Source of the DNA: Aestuariirhabdus sp049985285
GTDB lineage: Bacteria > Pseudomonadota > Gammaproteobacteria > Pseudomonadales > Aestuariirhabdaceae
Length of the DNA stretch: 64,000 nucleotides
Direction of reading: 5' to 3'
Assembly: GCF_049985285.1 (NCBI RefSeq)
Contig: NZ_JBNIEU010000003.1
Span: 186,001-250,000 of the forward strand
The notes beneath the pieces are model-generated. The model saw only the letters and a program-made list of their open reading frames with translations. It did not search any database and was not told the DNA's origin. Both the position numbers and the translations under genes were made by a program. This document shows positions 1 to 9,046 of the stretch, piece by piece (positions within the stretch are counted from its first letter, which is position 1; each line of letters begins with the position of its first letter).

Positions 1-18
1 CAGGGGGATGTCGTTCAA
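1..18 (-). CDS. Possible start of a CorB/HlyC-CorC family membrane protein (5' end only)
   Basis: Only six codons are in the window, reading (M)NDIPL from a TTG start on the minus strand. An AGGGAA-type ribosome binding site lies about eight bases upstream. CBS-domain CorB/YfjD proteins commonly begin with a very similar NDIPL-type stretch and lie downstream of ypjD in gammaproteobacteria, which is why this is proposed. The evidence is a short match plus context; sequence beyond the window edge decides it. Confidence 0.35.
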
Positions 19-72
19 GCGGGAAGTTCCCTTTTCATGTTTCGGGTGGGCAGTGTAGTGAAAATGGGGGCT

Positions 73-870
73 TTATTGAAGTAGCAGGTCGAGAACAAAT
101 TTGCTGCCAAAGTAGGAAAGCATCAGTAGCAAGAAGCCTGTGAGAGTCCAGCGTGCTGCGGTATATCCGCGCCATCCCCACTGGTGGCGGCCCCACAATA
201 GTACCGCATAGACCAGCCAGGCGAAGATAGAGAGTACGGTTTTATGTACCAGGTGCTGGGCAAAAAAGTCCTGTATGTAGATGAGTCCGGTGGCGAGGGA
301 GAGGGTGAGCAGGAGCATGCCGGCCCAGATAAACTCGAACAGCAGCAGATCCATCGTTTGCAGGGGAGGGAAAATACGCCCAAGACCCTTGGGGTGTTTG
401 CTTTTTATTCGATGCTCCTGATAGGACAGGAGTAGTGCTTGCACGGTAGCGATAGTGAGTAGGCTGTAGGCGGTGATCGACAGCAGGATGTGAATAATGG
501 TGGGTGCCTGGGTATTTTTCAGGATCGCTTCGGGGGTGGTGCTGATGGTTGCTAGTAGCACGCACAGTGCGGCGACGGGTATCAGTCCGGCGAACAGGCT
601 TTCTACCGGCTTTTTGAGGCTGCTGACCAATACCACCAGAATGATGGACCAGGAGATCAGGGAGCCAACGTTGAAGAAGCTCAGGTTGATCCCCTGGGGG
701 GTGTGCAGCGTGAAGTAGATGCTGAAGGTCTGGGCGAGCGCTCCGCCGAAGGCGAGCAGCTGCAGGAGAGGCTTCTTAACCGGGCGCGAGTGCAGCAGGG
801 CGGGTATCTGGTAGCCGGCGGCGAATATGTAAAGAGCGATAGCGATGGTGCTGGGGATGATGATGTTCAT
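73..870 (-). CDS. ypjD: YpjD-type inner membrane protein, CcsA/cytochrome c assembly family
   Basis: A 265-residue polytopic membrane protein with about eight hydrophobic segments. The C-terminal part carries the tryptophan-rich WGRHQWGW stretch followed by ARWTLTG, typical of the CcsA/CcmC/HemX heme-handling superfamily. Family knowledge: YpjD is a conserved inner membrane protein of uncertain role encoded divergently from ffh in gammaproteobacteria, as here. There is no CXXCH motif, so it is not a cytochrome. The ATG at 870 directly precedes a hydrophobic first segment. Family and position are secure; a direct role in cytochrome c maturation is not shown. Confidence 0.85.
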   Translation of the reverse strand: MNIIIPSTIAIALYIFAAGYQIPALLHSRPVKKPLLQLLAFGGALAQTFSIYFTLHTPQGINLSFFNVGSLISWSIILVVLVSSLKKPVESLFAGLIPVAALCVLLATISTTPEAILKNTQAPTIIHILLSITAYSLLTIATVQALLLSYQEHRIKSKHPKGLGRIFPPLQTMDLLLFEFIWAGMLLLTLSLATGLIYIQDFFAQHLVHKTVLSIFAWLVYAVLLWGRHQWGWRGYTAARWTLTGFLLLMLSYFGSKFVLDLLLQ

Positions 871-938
871 GGTTGGCCATTGTCTTTTTCAGGTCGCAAG
901 TGTGGCACAACCGCGGCGGGTGGTGAAGCTGGAGAAAC

Positions 939-1000
939 GAAAAAACCCCCGGATCTCCTCTGTAGTGAGGCGTTGTTGGCGTTTATCCGGGGTGGATGTC
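939..1000 (-). terminator. Hairpin with U-tract upstream of ypjD (possible leader attenuator)
   Basis: Read on the minus strand, CCCCGGAT (about 986-993) can pair with ATCCGGGG (about 947-954). An inner CCTC/GAGG hairpin sits within, and six T residues follow. This resembles an intrinsic terminator, yet it lies about 70 bases upstream of the ypjD start and in the same orientation. It could be a leader attenuator or the end of a short RNA. Based on base pairing by eye only. Confidence 0.35.
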
Positions 1001-1029
1001 GGAGTGGCGGGGAGTAGCGGGTGTTGGTT

Positions 1030-1058
1030 TTGGTCTTGTCGTTGGCTTCGGGTATAAT
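1030..1058 (+). promoter_or_regulatory. Sigma-70 type promoter of ffh
   Basis: TTGGTC at 1030-1035, a 17-base spacer, then a consensus TATAAT at 1053-1058. It lies about 62 bases upstream of the ffh ATG. The -10 is perfect and the -35 partial. Confidence 0.6.
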
Positions 1059-1120
1059 GCCCCGTTATTTTTATCTGTTCACACCCAGGTCAGCTCCAAT
1101 GGCCGCAATAAGGTAGATCG

Positions 1121-2542
1121 ATGTTTGAGAATCTAACAGACCGCCTTTCCCATACGCTGAAAAATGTAACCGGCAAGGCGAAGCTGACCGAAGACAATAT
1201 CAAGGATACGTTGCGCGAAGTTCGCATGGCGTTGCTGGAAGCAGATGTTGCACTGCCCGTGGTCAAGGATTTTGTAGAGCGAATCCGTCAGCGGGCGGTG
1301 GGTCAGGAGGTGCAAAAGAGCCTCAGTCCGGGGCAGATGTTTGTTAAGATCGTCCAGGGCGAGTTGGTTAAGGTCATGGGCGACGCCAACGAAGAGCTGG
1401 ACCTGGCAACGCGTCCGCCAGCGGTCATTATGATGGCGGGCCTGCAAGGGGCGGGTAAAACCACCTCGGTCGCCAAACTCTCCAAGTGGCTGAGTGAACG
1501 CAAGAAAAAATCAGTATTGGTGGTGAGTGCCGACATCTATCGCCCGGCGGCTATCAAGCAGCTTGAAACTCTGGCGTCCGAGGTTGGGGTTAACTTTTTC
1601 CCCAGTAGTGCGGACCAGAAGCCGGTCGATATCGCGCAGGGAGCGATCACCGAGGCGCGCAACAAGCATTACGATGTGGTGATTGTCGATACCGCGGGTC
1701 GGTTGCATGTCGATACCGAAATGATGACCGAAATCCGCGACCTGCACAGCGCTATCGATCCGGTCGAAACGCTGTTTGTGGTGGATGCCATGACCGGTCA
1801 GGATGCGGCCAATACGGCCAAGGCGTTCAATGACACGCTGCCGTTAACCGGTGTTATTCTGACCAAGGCCGATGGCGATGCGCGGGGCGGTGCGGCGCTG
1901 TCGGTACGTCATATTACCGGTAAGCCGATCAAATTCCTGGGTATGGGAGAGAAGACCGATGCCCTCGAACCCTTCCATCCGGATCGTATCGCGTCGCGTA
2001 TTCTGGGTATGGGCGATGTGCTGTCGCTGATCGAGGAGGCCGAGCAGAAGCTTGATAAGCAGAAAGCGGAAGGCCTTGCTCGCAAAATTCAGAAGGGCAA
2101 GGGGTTCGATCTCGAAGATTTTCGCGATCAGCTGCAGCAGATGAAGAAGATGGGTGGAATGGCCTCGATGCTGGATAAGTTGCCGGGCATGGGCAATATG
2201 GCGGCGGTCGCACAGCAAAAAATGGCGGATGAGAAGCCGTTTATTCAGATGGAGGCGATCATCAACTCGATGACGCCCAAAGAGCGTCGCTTTCCTGATG
2301 TGATCAATGGTTCGCGCAAAAAGCGAATAGCTGCCGGTTCCGGAACCCAGATTCAGGATATCAATCGCCTGATCAAGCAGCACAAGCAGATGCAAAAGAT
2401 GATGAAAAAGGTATCGCGCAAAGGCGGAATGGCCAATTTGATGCGCGGTATGGGGGGCATGAAAGGTGGTCCCGGAGGCATGGGTGGAATGGGTGGTCCC
2501 GGCGGAATGATGCCGCCAGGGGGTCGATTCCCCGGTATGTAG
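1121..2542 (+). CDS. ffh: Signal recognition particle protein Ffh
   Basis: A 473-residue SRP54-family GTPase that binds 4.5S RNA and signal sequences and delivers nascent inner membrane proteins to FtsY. Order: N domain (about 1-90), G domain with the P-loop GLQGAGKTT near 107-115 and DTAGRL near 190, then a methionine-rich M domain with the RNA-binding GSGTQIQDIN stretch. The tail is extended and unusually rich in Gly-Met repeats, ending in a glycine/proline/methionine segment. Length is slightly above the E. coli protein (about 453). The ATG has an AAGGTAG ribosome binding site. It starts the block leading to rpsP. Confidence 0.98.
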   Translation: MFENLTDRLSHTLKNVTGKAKLTEDNIKDTLREVRMALLEADVALPVVKDFVERIRQRAVGQEVQKSLSPGQMFVKIVQGELVKVMGDANEELDLATRPPAVIMMAGLQGAGKTTSVAKLSKWLSERKKKSVLVVSADIYRPAAIKQLETLASEVGVNFFPSSADQKPVDIAQGAITEARNKHYDVVIVDTAGRLHVDTEMMTEIRDLHSAIDPVETLFVVDAMTGQDAANTAKAFNDTLPLTGVILTKADGDARGGAALSVRHITGKPIKFLGMGEKTDALEPFHPDRIASRILGMGDVLSLIEEAEQKLDKQKAEGLARKIQKGKGFDLEDFRDQLQQMKKMGGMASMLDKLPGMGNMAAVAQQKMADEKPFIQMEAIINSMTPKERRFPDVINGSRKKRIAAGSGTQIQDINRLIKQHKQMQKMMKKVSRKGGMANLMRGMGGMKGGPGGMGGMGGPGGMMPPGGRFPGM

Positions 2543-2596
2543 GGGTGTTATCGGATTATTTTGTCCGTTATATCCCTGTTATGGGTTTAAAAAGAG

Positions 2597-2625
2597 TTTG
2601 CATTGGCGGGCCTATGCCGTAAAAT
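2597..2625 (+). promoter_or_regulatory. Promoter upstream of rpsP
   Basis: TTTGCA at 2597-2602, a 17-base spacer and TAAAAT at 2620-2625, about 85 bases before the rpsP ATG. It would let the ribosomal protein operon be transcribed separately from ffh. Confidence 0.5.
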
Positions 2626-2709
2626 GTGCGCCCTTTAAGGGCTCCGGTCCGTTCGTTGTTGGTCGAAGAGGCGTCGTGCCTCCTGTTTAACTTTAGGAAA
2701 TACTGATTC

Positions 2710-2955
2710 ATGGTAACTATTCGTTTGTCGCGTGGCGGCTCCAAAAAGCGCCCGTTCTACCACTTGACCGTGGCCGATTCTCGTAACGCTCGCGATGGTC
2801 GTTTTATCGAGCGTGTTGGCTTCTTTAATCCTGTTGCTCGTGGCCAGGAAGAGCGTCTGCGTGTTGATCAAGAGCGTTTTGACTTCTGGGTTTCCCAGGG
2901 TGCGACTCCTTCCGAGCGCGTAGCCAAGCTGTTGAAAGACGCTGTTGCTGCCTAA
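2710..2955 (+). CDS. rpsP: 30S ribosomal protein S16
   Basis: 81 residues, the usual length of bacterial bS16. It starts with the family signature MVTIRLSRGGSKKRPFYHL and continues with an RDGRFIERVGFFNP stretch. It helps assemble the 30S subunit by binding 16S rRNA. First gene of the classic rpsP-rimM-trmD-rplS operon, all four present in order. An AGGAAA sequence lies about 12 bases before the ATG. Confidence 0.99.
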   Translation: MVTIRLSRGGSKKRPFYHLTVADSRNARDGRFIERVGFFNPVARGQEERLRVDQERFDFWVSQGATPSERVAKLLKDAVAA

Positions 2956-2980
2956 CGTGTTGCTAAAACGGGTCTAAATT

Positions 2981-3538
2981 GTGGCGTCCGTCCAGAAGAA
3001 AGAGCAGGTCGTTCTCGGGCGCATAACCACGGTTTACGGGGTTAAGGGTTGGGTTAAGGTGCACTCCTATACCGAGCCAATGGATAATATCCTTAACTAT
3101 CCCCAGTGGACTCTCAGGCAGCAGGGCCGCTTGCAGACGGTCGAAATTGATCAGGCCCGCCAGCATGGCAAGGGGTTGGTCGTACGCCTCAAGGGGTGTG
3201 ATGATCGGGAGGTCGCGCGAGCCTATACGGCGAGCGAGATATTGGTCGAACGATCGCAGCTACCGGAACTGGACAGTGGTGAATACTACTGGAATCAGTT
3301 GCAGGGGCTGAAGGTTATAGTCGACAGTGAGACCGAAGACGGTAGAGTCGAAGTGTTGCTGTTGGGGAAAGTTGCTCAGCTGATGGAAACCGGCGCCAAC
3401 GATGTACTGGTGGTGCGGGCTAGCAAAGAGAGTATCGATGAGCGGGAACGCTTGGTGCCCTATTTGCCGGATCAGGTGATCAAAGAAGTAAATCTCGATG
3501 AGGGATTTGTCCGGGTCGATTGGGATCCGGAGTTTTAG
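2981..3538 (+). CDS. rimM: Ribosome maturation factor RimM
   Basis: 185 residues with the N-terminal RimM domain (LGRITTVYGVKGWVKV near 12-27) and a C-terminal PRC-barrel part containing YYWNQLQGLKV and VPYLPDQVIKEV. RimM binds free 30S subunits via S19 and promotes 16S rRNA maturation. The start is GTG at 2981, 25 bases after rpsP. It ends just before the trmD start, which suggests tight translational linkage. Confidence 0.97.
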   Translation: MASVQKKEQVVLGRITTVYGVKGWVKVHSYTEPMDNILNYPQWTLRQQGRLQTVEIDQARQHGKGLVVRLKGCDDREVARAYTASEILVERSQLPELDSGEYYWNQLQGLKVIVDSETEDGRVEVLLLGKVAQLMETGANDVLVVRASKESIDERERLVPYLPDQVIKEVNLDEGFVRVDWDPEF

Positions 3539-3540
3539 TT

Positions 3541-4290
3541 GTGTGGTTTGGAGTTGTTTCACTCTTCCCGGAGATGTTCAAAGCCGTAACGGAGCAGGGC
3601 ATAACAGGGCGAGCAGTGAAGCAGGGCTTGATCGAGGTGGATCTCTGGAACCCCAGGGATTTTACTCAGGATAAGCACCAAACGGTGGATGATCGCCCTT
3701 ATGGCGGTGGTCCCGGCATGTTGATGAAAGTTCAACCTCTGCGTGACGCTATCCATGCGGCCAAAGCGGCTGCAGGAACTGAGGCCAAGGTAATCTATCT
3801 TTCGCCGCAGGGTCGAAAACTCGACCAGGCAGGTGTGATGGAACTGTCCAGCTACAAACGGCTGGTATTGGTCGCAGGGCGATATGAAGGCATTGATGAG
3901 CGGGTTGTCGAAACCGAGATCGATGAGGAGTGGTCCATAGGTGACTTTGTCCTCAGCGGTGGAGAATTGGCAGCCATGACCTTAATCGATGCGGTCTCAC
4001 GCTTTGTTCCGGGAACCCTCGGTCATGAGGACTCTGCCCAGGAAGATTCGTTTTCAACGGGTCTGCTCGACTGCCCACACTATACTCGTCCCCCTGAGAT
4101 TGCAGGAAAAAAGGTTCCTGATGTGTTGCTTAGTGGCAATCATCAGATGATCCGGCAGTGGCGATTAACGCAATCGCTGAAACGTACCTGGTTACGGCGC
4201 CCGGATCTGCTGCAAGAGCTGGATTTGAATCCAGAGCAGCAAAAGTTGTTGGATGAGGTTATTCGCGATCATCACGGTAAAGAGGCCTAG
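3541..4290 (+). CDS. trmD: tRNA (guanine-N1-)-methyltransferase TrmD
   Basis: 249 residues from GTG at 3541. It methylates G37 at N1 in tRNAs read next to guanosine, preventing +1 frameshifts. The GTG is preferred over an upstream in-frame TTG at 3520 because the protein then begins WFGVVSLFPEMF, as in the family, and follows rimM by two bases. SPOUT-fold hallmarks are present: YGGGPGMLM, YLSPQGRKL, VAGRYEGIDERV and SIGDFVLSGGELAAM, the trefoil-knot SAM-binding loop. Confidence 0.97.
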   Translation: MWFGVVSLFPEMFKAVTEQGITGRAVKQGLIEVDLWNPRDFTQDKHQTVDDRPYGGGPGMLMKVQPLRDAIHAAKAAAGTEAKVIYLSPQGRKLDQAGVMELSSYKRLVLVAGRYEGIDERVVETEIDEEWSIGDFVLSGGELAAMTLIDAVSRFVPGTLGHEDSAQEDSFSTGLLDCPHYTRPPEIAGKKVPDVLLSGNHQMIRQWRLTQSLKRTWLRRPDLLQELDLNPEQQKLLDEVIRDHHGKEA

Positions 4291-4349
4291 CCCTTGCTAG
4301 CGTGCATTGATCAGGGTGGATTTAATTGCTTTTTAAAGTGGAGTAGACC

Positions 4350-4703
4350 ATGAGCAAGAACAAGATCATCGCTGCGATTGAAGCGGAGCAGATGTCAAAA
4401 GAGATCCCTGTATTTGGCCCCGGTGATACCGTTGTCGTACAGGTTAAGGTAAAAGAGGGTACTCGCGAGCGTCTGCAGGCGTTTGAAGGCTTTGTTCTTG
4501 GCAAGCGTAACCGCGGCCTGAACTCTGCGTTTACCGTTCGTAAAATATCCAACGGCGTCGGCGTTGAGCGTACTTTCCAGACCTACAGCCCGCTGGTAGA
4601 TAGCATCACTGTCAAGCGTCGTGGTGACGTTCGTCAGGCCAAGCTTTACTACATGCGTGACCGTACTGGTAAGAAGGCTCGGATCAAGGAAAAGTTGGGT
4701 TAA
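4350..4703 (+). CDS. rplS: 50S ribosomal protein L19
   Basis: 117 residues, standard for bL19, with the FGPGDTVVVQVKVKEG and FEGFVLGKRNRGLNSAFTVR signatures and the basic C-terminus. It sits at the 30S-50S interface. Last gene of the operon, 59 bases after trmD, followed by a strong intrinsic terminator. Confidence 0.99.
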   Translation: MSKNKIIAAIEAEQMSKEIPVFGPGDTVVVQVKVKEGTRERLQAFEGFVLGKRNRGLNSAFTVRKISNGVGVERTFQTYSPLVDSITVKRRGDVRQAKLYYMRDRTGKKARIKEKLG

Positions 4704-4730
4704 CCCATCGCTTCCCGTGATGTGCAAAAA

Positions 4731-4757
4731 AGGCAGCCTATTGGCTGCCTTTTTTTG
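4731..4757 (+). terminator. Rho-independent terminator after rplS
   Basis: Perfect 8-bp stem AGGCAGCC / GGCTGCCT with a TATT loop, preceded by an A-run and followed by seven T residues. It closes the ribosomal protein operon. Confidence 0.92.
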
Positions 4758-4840
4758 TTATGAGGGAGTAAGTTGGAATGAAAACTGCTATCGATTAGGG
4801 TTTGCGTTGGGTGAGAGTCTTGATATGGATAGAGGCAGTA

Positions 4841-7252
4841 ATGGATAAAATGGAGAGGTTAGTGCTGATCTTGACTGAGAACCGATGTCGTCAGGCGCTG
4901 ATGGTGTTGCTTGCACTGGTGGCTGCAGCTTATGGTGCAGCCGATATTGTCGATACCGATGCATGGATGCATCTATCACTCGGGCGTTATCTGCTCGACA
5001 ATGGAATCCCCGCCGTTGAGCCCTTTGTGTTTACAGCTCCCGAGGAGTCCTTTTTCTATAGTTCATGGCTTTTCGGCGTCTCTACTTACTGGGTTTATCT
5101 AGTGGCGGGTATGGCTGGGTTGGTTATTGCCAAGGCAGTGTTGTCAGGCGGGCTGTATGCACTTCTGTACCGCTATGCTCTGGCCCGATCCGGGGGGGCG
5201 TGGCTAGCTTTTGTCGTGTTGATGTTATCTTTAGTATGGGTGGCTCCCCGCTTTGTGCTACGCCCTGATTTACTGTTTTTTTTCTTTCTTCTGAGTTCAT
5301 TGCTGTGTGTCGAACTCTCCCGCGACCGACCCTGGTGGCTACTGGGTTTGCCGCCAATTTTTATCTTGTGGGCCAATACTCACTCGAGTGTCATATTGGG
5401 CGTGGTTCCGGTTGGATACGCGGTTCTTTATCACTTTTTTACCAAGCCGCAACAGTCCTGGAGCTTAAAGCGTTGGGGGAGGCATGAACTGCTGCTGGCT
5501 TTGGTGCTGCTCGTGACCCTTGGTGCCCCGCTGCTCAATCCCAATGGTGCAGAGCAGTTCCTTTATGGTGCTAACGTGGTGACGTTGGAGTTTTTCAAAG
5601 AGGAGATCGGAGAACTGCGGCCACCGACGTGGGAGCGGGAGGCTAGTGTCATCCTTTACGCTTTGGGGGTGTTGTGTCTTCAGCTGGGAATCGTACTGAT
5701 CGGCTTGCTAAAAAAACGCTTGTCGCCTGCCCGGTTAGCCGATGCGTTGGTGGTGATGCTTTTAGTGGCCCTTTTTTTTTACAGTCGCCGTTTTCAGTAT
5801 CCTCTGCTGCTGGTATCTCTTCCGATACTGGTGGCGCAACTCTCCTCGATGCAGAGGTTCTCACAGAAATTTACAATTCCGGCCGCAGTGGGTTGGGCTA
5901 TAGCGGGTATTGCCCTGGCCATCGCAGTAGCGGGGGTGCCGAGCACCCGGCTGGATCAAAGTCTGGAACATACACCGGAGAATGCACTTCAGTGGATGCA
6001 GGAGCGTGGTATTAAGGGGGATCTCTTCAACACGTTCAGGTACGGTGGTTATATCGTTTGGCGAGATTACCCCCAGCGCAGGGTGTTTATCGATCCTCGG
6101 GGAAAAATACCTGTTCAGTTGATGGAGTCCAATCGCGCTGCCCATACCGATTTTTCCGTGCTAACGCAATTATCTGATCGTTTCGACTTCAACTACGCGC
6201 TATTGAGTCGCGCCACTATGGGATTTGATTATCTTGACCCCGAAGTGAATGGGTTTCCCAATAAGGATTGGGCGCTTGTCTACTGGGATGATCAGTCCGT
6301 GGTGCTGGCCCGGAGAGGGCGAATGCAAGCATCGCTTGCGCGCTATGAATACGAGCTGTTTTCGCCTGCCTTGTTACAGCACTTGACGACGCGGTACTTT
6401 CGGGGCGAGAAGGGCAGGCGGCTTCTGGATGAGGTTATGAGAAATGCCCGTCAGTCCAACAATGTCGATGCGCAGGTCGCCCAGGCTGTATACTTGATTA
6501 GCGTTCAGCGTTTTCAGGAAGCGCAGTCGCTGCTGTTTCCTTTATTGTCTAATGCAAATGGCCGAGCCAGAGTCGTGGCGTCCTATATGATGGCGTCAAT
6601 TTATCGACTACAGGGTGAGTTCGGGGCTGCGCAAACCCTGTATTTGTCGACGTTAGATAGTGTTGCTCACCTTAAGGGGGCGCTTCTGGAGCTGGCAGGC
6701 ATCAGCGTCGCCCAAGGTAATTACAGGCAAGCGCATCTTTACGTCGACCAACTGCTTGAGAAATACCCGGATAACATCAAGGCGATAGAGACTAAACTGT
6801 CGATTTTCAGGGCGAGCGGTGCCGCAGGTAAAGATCCGGAGTATGGACGCTGGGCGCAACAGTTTCAGAAAATGCAGCAGATCGCCAGTATTCTGGATCT
6901 TGGTGCAATGGCCTATACACGCGGTGATCTCGACGCTGCTCGAAAGTCGTTTCATGAGGTATTAGTGCTTCAGCCCGATAATGCCCAGGCGAACTTTAAT
7001 CTGGCGTTAGTGGATGTTCAGGATCAGCGCTTAGGTAGTGCAGCGAGACATTTTTTGAAAGCCGCTCGTAAGGACGATACGCTGGCTTACGGTTATTATC
7101 GGGCTGGCGTGATAATGATGGACGAAGGTAATGACGCAGAGGCGATTGGTTTTTTGCAGGAGTACCTTCGTAATGTTGACCAAGGACGTTACGCCCGCGA
7201 TGCGAGGCGACGTATTCGGCAATTTGATTTAGCCAATGGAGAGATAAAGTAG
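4841..7252 (+). CDS. Polytopic membrane protein with periplasmic TPR domain, glycan-related
   Basis: About 803 residues. The first 370 or so hold around ten hydrophobic segments. The remainder is soluble and ends in several tetratricopeptide-like repeats (about 540-790). Near the N-terminus is D-x-D-x-W followed by an LGRYLLDNG...P..EPF pattern, as seen in GT-C-like membrane glycosyltransferases. The ATG at 4841 is chosen over an upstream TTG because AGAGGCAG lies just before it. It directly abuts the GT2 gene downstream, so it likely takes part in the same lipid-linked sugar process. The exact reaction is not recognisable. Confidence 0.6.
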   Translation: MDKMERLVLILTENRCRQALMVLLALVAAAYGAADIVDTDAWMHLSLGRYLLDNGIPAVEPFVFTAPEESFFYSSWLFGVSTYWVYLVAGMAGLVIAKAVLSGGLYALLYRYALARSGGAWLAFVVLMLSLVWVAPRFVLRPDLLFFFFLLSSLLCVELSRDRPWWLLGLPPIFILWANTHSSVILGVVPVGYAVLYHFFTKPQQSWSLKRWGRHELLLALVLLVTLGAPLLNPNGAEQFLYGANVVTLEFFKEEIGELRPPTWEREASVILYALGVLCLQLGIVLIGLLKKRLSPARLADALVVMLLVALFFYSRRFQYPLLLVSLPILVAQLSSMQRFSQKFTIPAAVGWAIAGIALAIAVAGVPSTRLDQSLEHTPENALQWMQERGIKGDLFNTFRYGGYIVWRDYPQRRVFIDPRGKIPVQLMESNRAAHTDFSVLTQLSDRFDFNYALLSRATMGFDYLDPEVNGFPNKDWALVYWDDQSVVLARRGRMQASLARYEYELFSPALLQHLTTRYFRGEKGRRLLDEVMRNARQSNNVDAQVAQAVYLISVQRFQEAQSLLFPLLSNANGRARVVASYMMASIYRLQGEFGAAQTLYLSTLDSVAHLKGALLELAGISVAQGNYRQAHLYVDQLLEKYPDNIKAIETKLSIFRASGAAGKDPEYGRWAQQFQKMQQIASILDLGAMAYTRGDLDAARKSFHEVLVLQPDNAQANFNLALVDVQDQRLGSAARHFLKAARKDDTLAYGYYRAGVIMMDEGNDAEAIGFLQEYLRNVDQGRYARDARRRIRQFDLANGEIK

Positions 7253-8422
7253 ATGGCGAGCGAACCCTATTCTAGGCAGGCGGACGAACTAGAGCTATCC
7301 ATTGTCATGCCCTGCCTCAATGAAGCTGAAACACTGGCCATCTGCATCGATAAAGCTAAAGGGTTTCTGCAGCGTTACGGTGTTGATGGTGAGGTAGTTA
7401 TCGCCGATAACGGCAGTACAGATGGCTCCCAGCAGATAGCGACAGAGCATGGTGCTCGCGTGGTTAATGTGGAAACCAAGGGGTATGGTGCGGCGCTGAT
7501 GGGCGGAATTCAATCCGCTGAGGGTCGGTTTGTGATCATGGCGGATGCCGATGACAGCTATGATTTTTCTGCTCTGGACCTGTTTGTCGATAAGCTACGC
7601 GACGGTTTTGATCTTGTGATGGGAAACCGGTTTCTTGGCGGTATTAAACCGGGCGCCATGCCACCGCTTCATCGCTATTTGGGGAACCCGGTTCTGACCG
7701 GTATCGGTAAACTGTTTTTTGGCAGTAAAGCGAGTGATTTCCATTGTGGGTTGCGTGGATTCCGTCGTGAAGCGATTCTTGCGCTTGGGCTTGAAACCAG
7801 TGGTATGGAGTTCGCTAGCGAGATGGTGGTTAAGGCGACACTGCATGGTCTAAATGTGGTGGAGGTTCCCACCACGCTTTCTCCCGACGGTCGCAGCCGC
7901 GCCCCCCATCTGCGCAGCTGGCGCGACGGCTGGCGCCACCTACGCTTCCTGATGATCTACAGTCCGCGCTGGACCTTTCTCTATCCGGGTATGCTATTGG
8001 CTCTGGTGGGGATACTGCTGATGTTATGGTTGATCCCTCAGCCCCGTCAGCTGCTGGGGTTGACGCTGGATATTCACTCACTCCTTTACGCATCGGCCGC
8101 TACGCTGCTGGGGTTGCAAGCGGTGAGTTTTGCACTTTTTTCCAAGGTGTTTGCGGTAGGGGCAGGACTGTTGCCGCCCGATGATCGGGTGGTTAATTTT
8201 ATGCGCCGCTTCACACTCGAAAAAGGTCTGGTGTTGGGACTGTTGCTTTTGCTGGGGGGCATTATCGGTTCCCTGTCGGCGGTGTGGGTCTGGGGGGGGG
8301 AGGATCTTAATCCTGCACAGATGATGCGACTTACCATTCCTTCACTAACCGCTTTAGCAGTGGGAGCTCAGTTGATACTTACCAGTTTCTTTCTTGGTAT
8401 TTTAGGGTTGGCGCACAAATGA
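7253..8422 (+). CDS. GT2 family polyprenol-phosphate glycosyltransferase with C-terminal membrane segments
   Basis: 389 residues. A dolichol-phosphate-mannose-synthase-like GT2 domain fills residues 12-240: LSIVMPCLNEAETL, the IADNGSTDGS nucleotide-binding loop, the metal-binding DADDSYD, then LRGFRREA. Four hydrophobic segments follow (about 245-389). Family members transfer a sugar from a nucleotide sugar to polyprenyl phosphate on the cytoplasmic face. The ATG follows the previous stop immediately, and the stop overlaps the next gene (ATGAG). With the GtrA protein downstream it forms a typical transferase/flippase pair. The sugar is unknown. Confidence 0.85.
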   Translation: MASEPYSRQADELELSIVMPCLNEAETLAICIDKAKGFLQRYGVDGEVVIADNGSTDGSQQIATEHGARVVNVETKGYGAALMGGIQSAEGRFVIMADADDSYDFSALDLFVDKLRDGFDLVMGNRFLGGIKPGAMPPLHRYLGNPVLTGIGKLFFGSKASDFHCGLRGFRREAILALGLETSGMEFASEMVVKATLHGLNVVEVPTTLSPDGRSRAPHLRSWRDGWRHLRFLMIYSPRWTFLYPGMLLALVGILLMLWLIPQPRQLLGLTLDIHSLLYASAATLLGLQAVSFALFSKVFAVGAGLLPPDDRVVNFMRRFTLEKGLVLGLLLLLGGIIGSLSAVWVWGGEDLNPAQMMRLTIPSLTALAVGAQLILTSFFLGILGLAHK

Positions 8423-9045
8423 GCTGGTTGGAATCGATCCATAAGAAACTAATCTTTGGTGGCCGTGTTGCAGCGTTGGTAGAGGGACTTTCGCCTTTGC
8501 TTCCTGAGAATGCTTCAGTGCTGGATGTGGGGTGTGGCGATGGTTTATTGGCCAGGCAGTTGATGGACAAGCGTGGTGATTTGTCCCTGCAAGGCATTGA
8601 TGTTCTGCTGCGAAAGCAAACCCATATCCCCGTAACCCTCTATGACGGAGATCGCTTTCCCCTTGATGATAACTCGGTCGATGTCGTGATGTTTGTGGAT
8701 GTTTTACATCATACCGATAACCCACAGGCTCTACTTGCCGAAGCTAACCGGGTAGCTCGAAAAGGGGTTGTGATTAAAGATCATCTTGTTAGTGGGGCTT
8801 TTGCGTGGCAGTTGTTATGGTTAATGGATTGGGTCGGTAACTCGCACCAGGGAGTCGCGCTACCCTGTAATTACTGGGAGCCGTCACGTTGGCGACAAGC
8901 GTTCGATCAGCTAGACCTGGAAGCGGTTGGCTGGAATACGAGGCTCGGGTTGTATCGCTGGCCGTTAAATTGGATCTTTGAACGCAACTTGCATTTCGTT
9001 TGCAGGTTGGAGGCCGATCTCTCCCCTAAGGTAGCCAAAGTCTAG
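8419..9045 (+). CDS. Class I SAM-dependent methyltransferase
   Basis: 208 residues with a Rossmann-type Methyltransf_11 fold: VLDVGCGDGLLARQL (motif I, about 34-48), DGDRFPLDDNSVDVVMFVDVLHH (motifs II/III region, about 75-97) and AEANRVARKGVVIKDH. The protein is soluble. It overlaps the GT2 gene by four bases and is followed after one base by GtrA, so the three genes are probably co-translated. It may methylate the sugar or a lipid precursor; no substrate can be read from the sequence. Confidence 0.82.
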   Translation: MSWLESIHKKLIFGGRVAALVEGLSPLLPENASVLDVGCGDGLLARQLMDKRGDLSLQGIDVLLRKQTHIPVTLYDGDRFPLDDNSVDVVMFVDVLHHTDNPQALLAEANRVARKGVVIKDHLVSGAFAWQLLWLMDWVGNSHQGVALPCNYWEPSRWRQAFDQLDLEAVGWNTRLGLYRWPLNWIFERNLHFVCRLEADLSPKVAKV

Positions 9046-9046
9046 T

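Noticed and set aside
1086..1110. CCAGGTCAGCTCC upstream of ffh, similar to part of 4.5S RNA
   Set aside because: Only a short piece matches; the conserved GGAAGGAAGCAGC core and flanking helix are absent.
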